The notes beneath the pieces are model-generated. The model searched no databases and was not told where the DNA came from. It saw only the letters and a list, made by a program, of their open reading frames with translations. Source: Nomia melanderi (lineage: Eukaryota; Arthropoda; Insecta; Hymenoptera; Halictidae). Taken from it: DNA of 64,000 bases. Shown piece after piece: positions 62,501-64,000 of this stretch. Location of the stretch: positions 7,011,501-7,075,500 of the forward strand of contig NC_135007.1 of the NCBI RefSeq assembly GCF_051020985.1. The letters are read 5' to 3'. Position 1 is the first letter of the stretch. The number at the start of each line of letters is the position of its first letter. A program made the position numbers and the translations under genes.

Positions 62501-63838
62501 AATGGTAATCCCTTTTATAAAATATTCTTAATTTTCGGTTTAGAATTAAAAACGCAGTAATTTTTTGCAGAGTATCCTACGGTAAAAAAATTGAAAAATA
62601 GATAACATTCTTACAAATCTGCCAAGTTATAGAGCAGAAACTGTGTAACAGTACCGACTCGGGCATAATAAAGGGAGCTCATATGTTCAAGCCTGACAAG
62701 TAATGAATTAATGATAATGATCTCGTTGAATTATAAGCAGTAAGGATAACGCCACTTCTATATATAAACTTACTGCGTATACTTGTAACACGCTCTCGAC
62801 TAATTTGCAACTTCGTTTTTGAAAGTGACAGTGAGAGAAAAAATTTCTTTAATAATCTATTATTCAATCCCAGTCGTTTTCTTGAACGGATGAAAAGGAG
62901 AATCGCGTTTGACAGACTTTCTGTACAATTTCGATAGCATTTAAAACTCATCGTAAACGTCAAAAACTATTTGCAGTGTCGAAAAACTCAAACATCTTGC
63001 GGCTACTACAAGGTGTTTCAAAGATTACAAAGATTCGCAATTTTACAGAGGAAGAATGGAGCGACCGGGAGGATAAACGAAACAGAGTGTGAACGAACAG
63101 TGGTTCGAGGAGAGGTGTATGTCTGTGCACGTCTCTGTATGTATCTACGTCTCCACGCGTGGCAACGGAGAGAAGATTTGGATCGAACATAAACTGCGTC
63201 AAAAAGATCGATCAATAAAAATGAACAATTTCGATTGTTCTACGATGTGGCATAGAAGAAACATATTCAAACGTTTATACTGGGAGGGAACAACATCTAG
63301 ATCTGTTCTTTAAAAAGTCCAGAAACATTAAACAAGGAGGATAAGTTCAAATAAAAGTAATTGCAGAGAAAACGCTCGTCAATATCCATGACAATTACTG
63401 AAACACATTAGCAAGTTTCATATGTTTGTATTAAAAAAGTAGAAAACGCAAATGTAGAAGAAATATGCAAACATGTTCGAGAAAATAGTCATCGGACATT
63501 TGGAGTGTTGTTCAAACGAAAAAATGGTAACAGCGAGGTTCTTCAAATGAAACTTCCCAAAGGGAAGAGGAACGAAATGAATGATCCGATTCGCACGTAC
63601 GCAAGACTCGTTTCACGTACCTTGAATGTGCTGACAGATGTATTAGATATATGTATGTATATGTAGAGAGAGAGAATGTTCGCGCACGTGTGATATGTGA
63701 AAGAGTGACAGAAACAGAGTACAGACAACTTACGGGTGTAGGTCATTTGGCCCTGGTAGTAAGAAGGAAGGTACACGTGTTGCGCGTGTGGAGGCTGCCC
63801 GTACACATTCATGGCTGCCATGCCGATTTCATCACCAC
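8402..63838 (-). CDS. Ank2: giant ankyrin (Ank2 type), 3' two thirds of the gene
   Basis: Twenty exons, W1 (63734-63838) to W20 (8402-8525), can be chained with GT-AG borders and matching phases into one frame of about 6,350 residues. In order they encode a linker, ZU5N, ZU5C, UPA, death domain, acidic linker, a 5,014-codon repeat exon, a basic/Ser-rich tail and the C-terminus. This is the order of ankyrins after the ankyrin-repeat solenoid, which must lie beyond base 64000. Ankyrins couple membrane proteins (via the repeats) to beta-spectrin (via ZU5N). Drosophila Ank2 has neuron-specific giant isoforms that organise presynaptic microtubules, and the W15-W17 tail matches that type. The ZU5-UPA part alone would fit any ankyrin. 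The giant exon is what suggests Ank2. W4, W15, W16 and W17 keep frame when skipped. W18 is the least certain link. Confidence 0.93.
8526..8941 (-). other. Ank2 intron W19-W20
   Basis: Short AT-rich intron. Nothing else seen. Confidence 0.7.
8942..8998 (-). CDS. Ank2: Ank2 exon W19: 57-base exon
   Basis: Encodes EPSFMETTTTEVDPETQE. Acceptor TTGCAACACAG, donor AG|GTAACG, phase 2 to 2. Joined to W20 it gives ETQE-R-ITRTVTQV. The Thr/Glu-rich composition resembles other ankyrin C-terminal exons. Its length allows skipping. Confidence 0.82.
8999..12838 (-). other. Ank2 intron W18-W19
   Basis: AT-rich with a run of 19 G at 11749-11767 (plus strand). No supported exon. Confidence 0.45.
11749..11767. 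repeat. 19-base G homopolymer
   Basis: Uninterrupted G run on the plus strand. The exact length in an assembly may be unreliable. Confidence 0.9.
12839..13058 (-). CDS. Ank2: candidate Ank2 exon W18 with a transmembrane helix
   Basis: Encodes TDSSVQSICSSTRRSTVEGT, PRTKTSGRASCACW, then MSVAAATLVVLLAIFLTL, a strong predicted membrane helix, then EPQTFQRAIYTLSNNSPRQA. 220 bases. The acceptor at GTGACAG (or six bases later) gives phase 1, matching the end of W17. The donor GG|GTACGA gives phase 2, matching W19. An exon changing phase 1 to 2 is required between W17 and W19, and this is the only good candidate I found. Basic residues precede the helix and two Cys flank it (possible palmitoylation). 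The polypyrimidine tract is weak. A plus-strand ORF (12875-13069) with an internal GTAAGA also crosses it, so a gene on the other strand is possible. Confidence 0.5.
13059..16032 (-). other. Ank2 intron W17-W18
   Basis: AT-rich. A stop-free minus-strand stretch at 13546-13836 has no recognised similarity. No supported exon. Confidence 0.4.
16033..17208 (-). CDS. Ank2: Ank2 exon W17: basic and Ser/Thr-rich tail
   Basis: Starts HDSAEIDGTVERHATSAPTK then QPVPAPRHSTRSS, followed by SPKHK and a basic Pro/Ser block with PKSKIPVKVKK. Next come an acidic stretch, a Thr/Val-rich region (QVTRTTISKTEETVTDELVS) and a Ser-Arg block SPPPRRRSPSKRR, ending LSPLEDDQGTALTANLLS. Acceptor GGATGGGTCAG, 1,176 bases, phase 1 to 1. 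SKIP (16970-16981) in a basic, Pro-rich setting fits the SxIP EB1-binding motif. An alternative donor (CAAG|GTACCG) would end the exon at 16060 in the same phase, dropping nine codons. The exon is predicted to be disordered. Confidence 0.9.
17209..18841 (-). other. Ank2 intron W16-W17
   Basis: Contains a CA microsatellite (17389-17416) and adjacent TG-rich DNA to about 17,580. No exon recognised. Confidence 0.5.
17389..17416. repeat. CA dinucleotide microsatellite
   Basis: Nearly pure (AC)n of 28 bases with one interruption, intronic. Confidence 0.95.
18842..18910 (-). CDS. Ank2: Ank2 exon W16: 69-base cassette
   Basis: Encodes VTEEAARRAQSLADQAYTMS then KA, a short amphipathic helix. Acceptor AATTTTTCAG, donor GCAG|GTAACG, phase 1 to 1. 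Joined to W15 it reads NRIE-D-VTEE, and joined to W17 it reads MSKA-G-HDSAE. It is missed by length-filtered searches because it is short. Confidence 0.85.
18911..19851 (-). other. Ank2 intron W15-W16
   Basis: AT-rich. No exon recognised. Confidence 0.5.
19852..34893 (-). CDS. Ank2: Ank2 giant exon W15 (5,014 codons)
   Basis: One uninterrupted 15,042-base exon. The acceptor (TTAATTAACAG) joins W14 as A+GT = Ser, followed by VIADAEKEKGK. The donor GTATCT follows NRIE and leaves phase 1. By codon: 1-230 is Ser/Thr/Lys-rich. About 230-670 holds four degenerate modules, each with a Gly-(Ile/Phe)-rich FKxxK motif, three of them ending SFDSGDEE, a casein-kinase-2-like acidic site. About 671-4811 is a 22-unit tandem array. 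About 4811-5014 is a Ser/Thr-rich tail with SRIP near codon 4942. I noticed only four Cys and one Trp in the whole exon. Vertebrate giant ankyrin exons are about 6-8 kb, so this is about twice as long. Giant ankyrin tails extend along axonal microtubules; that role is inferred here. The plus-strand frames across this exon are antisense shadows. Confidence 0.95.
20460..32880 (-). repeat. 22-unit tandem array inside the giant exon
   Basis: Twenty-two copies of the motif KEKGSGFLSGLFKGAKHAAE and its variants (GGGFLSGL, SSGFFSDM, SGLIKGAK) can be counted, with mean spacing of about 586 bases (about 195 residues). After each motif comes EVSEDVKEFLDETKKEAAEE, then Ala/Lys/Asp/Glu-rich sequence in 11-residue steps such as SDAGKAVGEKI, and KVSSGVDAVVDGAEAAKDK, leading to the next motif. 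Composition predicts long charged amphipathic helices with few Pro. Some spacers hold extra internal duplications. Confidence 0.95.
31925..32060 (-). repeat. four consecutive 11-residue repeats
   Basis: In frame: SDAGKAAGDKI, SDVGKATGEKI, SDAGKAVGEKI, SDGAKQVEDKT. It is the clearest view of the 11-residue period in the array. A similar expanded run with AGGKISDAGKAVGEKVSDAS is at about 22320-22440. Confidence 0.88.
33100..34190 (-). repeat. four degenerate modules ahead of the array
   Basis: FKxxK motifs occur in KSGGILSGIFKGSK (near 34150), GGGFFGMFKSPK (near 33820), SSGFFSMFKSPK (near 33360) and GSGILGIFKSPK (near 33125). The first three are followed by SFDSGDEE-type acidic blocks at about 34085-34110, 33740-33763 and 33263-33286. 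Degenerate FLDD helices (QFLDDSRR, AFLDDVKK, KFFDDTQS) link them to the FLDETKKE helix of the main array. Confidence 0.8.
34894..38053 (-). other. Ank2 intron W14-W15 with a CpG-rich patch
   Basis: Mostly AT-rich without an exon, apart from the CpG-rich patch at about 36.95-37.40 kb listed separately. Confidence 0.5.
36950..37400. promoter_or_regulatory. candidate internal regulatory element or promoter
   Basis: A CpG-rich island in AT-rich intron DNA. It has a perfect palindrome GTCACGTGAC at 37155-37164 and GCCACGTGAC at 37183-37192, both E-box (CACGTG) sites as bound by bHLH-zip factors. GCCAT motifs, the core of the Pho/YY1 site, are also present. It lies about 2.3 kb upstream of the giant exon on the minus strand, so it could start a transcript that contains only the tail. 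That function is inferred. Confidence 0.35.
38054..38108 (-). CDS. Ank2: Ank2 exon W14: short acidic linker
   Basis: Encodes DSESVEDLSITGTKHDTP. Acceptor TTCTCCAG, donor GTATGT, 55 bases, phase 0 to 1. Ending in phase 1, it can splice to W15, W16, W17 or W18, all of which start in that phase. It is therefore the branch point for giant versus short isoforms. Confidence 0.88.
38384..38622 (-). CDS. Ank2: Ank2 exon W13: end of death domain and linker
   Basis: Starts NSIEKALNKIGREDIVKKCI, the last helix of the death domain, then FNVELVTDDVEKAVARVRL and a charged tail with KMDPKMDPDYDLNRTK. 239 bases, phase 1 to 0, donor GTTTGT. Confidence 0.93.
38623..40079 (-). other. Ank2 intron W12-W13
   Basis: No exon recognised. 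AT-rich with a short G-rich tract near 39.07 kb. Confidence 0.5.
40080..40283 (-). CDS. Ank2: Ank2 exon W12: death domain
   Basis: Encodes RLTDIANLLGSDWEKLAEEL, NIPPNEVSSIKEEYSNKPAR and QAAAMLKIWQKDANKAT. The pattern (D-W-x-x-L-A-x-x-L-x-I and M-L-x-x-W) is that of the six-helix death domain of ankyrins. 204 bases, phase 1 to 1. Confidence 0.96.
40357..40687 (-). CDS. Ank2: Ank2 exon W11: end of UPA and linker
   Basis: Starts VLEGKTQYMEFSGNLVPVLK, continues QLPFRAFKENRVPFTARVKD (end of UPA) and a linker LPEKISPEPAVSEVDLLELS. The linker joins the ZU5-UPA module to the death domain. Acceptor TTCCTGCAG, donor GTATGT, 331 bases, phase 0 to 1. Confidence 0.96.
41124..41259 (-). CDS. Ank2: Ank2 exon W10: UPA, continued
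   Basis: Encodes FVVFAKRVDPLEARLRVFCM, TDDKEDKTLENQEHFTEVA and KSRDVE. Acceptor CATCCGCAG, donor GTAAGT, 136 bases, phase 2 to 0. Near-identical in pattern to vertebrate ankyrins. Confidence 0.97.
41793..41982 (-). CDS. Ank2: Ank2 exon W9: UPA
   Basis: Encodes GQSRAVWEDVTGSTPLTFVK, DCVSFTTTVSARFWLMDCR and ends ATHVPFMAK. The motifs WED-TG-TPLTF, CVSFTT-VSARFWL-DCR and VP-MAK are diagnostic of the ankyrin UPA domain. 190 bases, phase 1 to 2. Confidence 0.97.
41983..43879 (-). other. Ank2 intron W8-W9
   Basis: AT-rich, with a (TA)n run at 43755-43776. No exon recognised. Confidence 0.6.
43755..43776. repeat. TA dinucleotide run
   Basis: (TA)11, intronic. Confidence 0.9.
43880..44084 (-). CDS. 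Ank2: Ank2 exon W8: ZU5C and start of UPA
   Basis: Encodes AHPIPADLVAKLLGNRVAVS, PIVTVEPRRRKFHKPITLTI and ends DAPTLRLLCSITG, where UPA begins. Acceptor GTGTTTAG, donor GTAATA, 205 bases, phase 0 to 1. The phase fits W9 to give SITGGQSRAVWEDVTG. Confidence 0.96.
44367..44578 (-). CDS. Ank2: Ank2 exon W7: end of ZU5N and start of ZU5C
   Basis: Encodes LSQLEDLQTSRIVRILTADF, PHYFAVVSRIRQEV (end of ZU5N), then VGPEGGTVSSSAVPQVQAVF with PPAALTKKIRVGLQ, the start of ZU5C. Acceptor TTTTTTTCAG, donor GTACGT, 212 bases, phase 1 to 0. Confidence 0.96.
44587..44678. repeat. 46-bp tandem duplication, two copies
   Basis: 44587-44632 and 44633-44678 are the same 46-base sequence with three mismatches. 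It lies in the intron within ten bases of the W7 acceptor. Confidence 0.9.
44932..45092 (-). CDS. Ank2: Ank2 exon W6: ZU5N, second part
   Basis: Encodes PVIIEVPHFASLRGKEREIV, then ILRSDNGETWREH and a Glu-rich loop ending NESFEGE. This matches the PVxxxxPHxAS strand and W-rich segment of ankyrin ZU5N. Acceptor GTGACCAG, donor GTACGG, 161 bases, phase 2 to 1. Confidence 0.96.
45093..46014 (-). other. Ank2 intron W5-W6
   Basis: AT-rich intron. Nothing else seen. Confidence 0.6.
46015..46239 (-). CDS. Ank2: Ank2 exon W5: ZU5N, spectrin-binding core
   Basis: Encodes FLVSFLVDARGGAMRG followed by CRHSGVRVIVPPRKAAMPMR and the rest of the first ZU5 half, ending GPVGAKFLG. The DAR triplet corresponds to the site whose mutation abolishes beta-spectrin binding in vertebrate ankyrins. 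The Cys-rich short loop and IVPP turn are typical of ZU5. 225 bases, phase 2 to 2. Confidence 0.96.
46240..49338 (-). other. Ank2 intron W4-W5
   Basis: Holds a (TC)n-type simple repeat at 47531-47590 and A/T-rich DNA. No exon was recognised. Confidence 0.5.
47531..47590. repeat. TC-rich simple repeat
   Basis: Imperfect (TC)n with TATC and TGTC interruptions, intronic between W4 and W5. Confidence 0.9.
49339..49416 (-). CDS. Ank2: Ank2 exon W4: 26-codon cassette before ZU5N
   Basis: Encodes ASLESLNTSLAAFGPMLNGQ then GMSRD. Acceptor TCTGAAATCAG, donor AG|GTACAA, 78 bases, phase 2 to 2. W3 joins W5 in frame with or without it, so it is an optional insert at the ZU5N boundary. Ser-Leu-rich, no known domain. 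Evidence is the open frame, both splice sites and exact phase fit. Confidence 0.75.
49417..52143 (-). other. Ank2 intron W3-W4
   Basis: AT-rich intron with a run of 11 C at 50834-50844. No coding exon was recognised. Confidence 0.5.
50834..50844. repeat. 11-base C homopolymer
   Basis: Intronic between W3 and W4. Confidence 0.9.
52144..52249 (-). CDS. Ank2: Ank2 exon W3: linker up to ZU5N
   Basis: Encodes PTITEMITKENYQRTNAANL followed by KPDNVDINRHPVHVG. Acceptor TTTGTAG, donor GTATGT, phase 1 to 2. The end GG joins either to W4 or directly to W5; in the second case it gives HPVHVG-FLVSFLVDARGG, the usual entry into the ankyrin ZU5N domain. Confidence 0.9.
52250..53630 (-). other. Ank2 intron W2-W3
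   Basis: AT-rich intron. I see nothing else in it. Confidence 0.5.
53631..53759 (-). CDS. Ank2: Ank2 exon W2: acidic linker
   Basis: Encodes EDPMLSDQQQYRYMTVDDMK, then an Asp/Met-rich stretch ending DDERDNRHSG. Acceptor ATCATAG, donor GTGAGT, 129 bases, phase 1 to 1. The first codon joins W1 (C + GT = Arg) and the end joins W3 (G + CG = Ala). Because its length is a multiple of three it can be skipped. It lies between the repeats and ZU5N. Confidence 0.85.
53760..63733 (-). other. 10-kb Ank2 intron with CpG-rich patches
   Basis: No exon with domain similarity was found. AT-rich DNA alternates with CpG-rich patches at about 55.8-57.0, 57.9-58.3 and 60.0-61.8 kb. A CG/TG dinucleotide run lies at 56321-56360. 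Many short open frames on both strands in the CpG-rich patches have no coherent composition. The patches could be enhancers or alternative promoters, but nothing in the sequence proves it. Confidence 0.4.
56321..56360. repeat. CG/TG dinucleotide run
   Basis: About 20 bases of (CG)n followed by TG-rich sequence, an alternating purine-pyrimidine tract able to form Z-DNA in principle. It lies in a CpG-rich patch of the large intron. Confidence 0.9.
63734..63838 (-). CDS. Ank2: Ank2 exon W1: linker after ankyrin repeats
   Basis: Encodes GDEIGMAAMNVYGQPPHAQ followed by HVYLPSYYQGQMTYT, a Tyr/Gln-rich flexible linker. Acceptor ...GATGTAG, donor GTAAGT. Length 105, phase 1 to 1, so it is a skippable cassette. 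Its end phase fits both W2 and W3. A conserved-looking, stop-free peptide with a strong donor is the evidence. It has no domain of its own. Confidence 0.8.
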
Positions 63839-64000
63839 CTACATCGTACGCCGTCGAGTAAGGTCATTTTTCTTATCAAAATGCTAGTTTTGCACCATAA
63901 ACACTGTTTCTAAATTTTCGCTATCACTGGGTTGTTAAATAGTTAGGCGGCCTACGTTCTATCGCCGGGTCCGCATTTGTGCAACAGTGTGAACACTTTA
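63839..64000 (-). other. Ank2 intron upstream of W1
   Basis: No coding exon is visible between W1 and the end of the window. The exons for the ankyrin repeats should start further out. Confidence 0.5.

Overview
The window is nuclear DNA of an insect, most likely a hymenopteran. It is AT-rich, with long AT-rich introns, islands where CpG is not depleted, GT-AG spliced genes and insect-type protein sequences. No species can be named from the sequence.

Layout: (1) 169-1673, plus strand: the last four coding exons of a PAQR3-like seven-helix membrane protein whose 5' end lies before the window. (2) 3278-4259, plus strand: a complete five-exon gene for translation initiation factor eIF1A, whose last coding exon is only six bases. 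(3) 4260-8401: a gene-poor stretch where the 3' end of eIF1A faces the 3' end of the next gene. (4) 8402-63838, minus strand: the 3' two thirds of one very large ankyrin gene (Ank2 type). Twenty coding exons, W1 to W20 in transcript order, can be placed with matching splice phases. They encode the linker after the ankyrin repeats (W1-W4), the ZU5-ZU5-UPA spectrin-binding module (W5-W11), the death domain (W12-W13), a short acidic linker (W14), a single 15,042-base giant exon (W15), a 69-base exon (W16), a 1.2-kb basic/Ser-rich exon (W17), a candidate exon with a predicted transmembrane segment (W18), and two short C-terminal exons (W19, W20). The ankyrin repeats themselves must lie beyond base 64000.

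The most unusual part is W15. About 4,140 of its 5,014 codons form 22 tandem units of roughly 190-200 residues. Each unit has a long Ala/Lys/Glu/Asp stretch with 11-residue periodicity, reminiscent of group 3 LEA proteins, perilipin 4 and synucleins, followed by a Gly-Phe-Leu-Ser-Gly-Leu-Phe-Lys-Gly amphipathic module. Four degenerate modules precede the array and one remnant follows it. W15, W16 and W17 are all symmetric phase-1 cassettes, so short, long and giant isoforms can be made without changing frame. Two SxIP-type (EB1-binding) tetrapeptides lie in the tail encoded by the end of W15 and by W17. This fits what is known of giant ankyrins: they link membrane proteins and spectrin near the membrane to microtubules through a very long tail. 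W18, if real, would give an ankyrin with its own membrane-spanning helix, which I do not recognise from described ankyrins.

The introns hold simple repeats, a 46-base tandem duplication, and several CpG-rich patches. One patch at about 36.95-37.40 kb has two CACGTG E-boxes and could be an internal promoter. I saw no RNA genes, complete transposons, CRISPR arrays or other protein genes.
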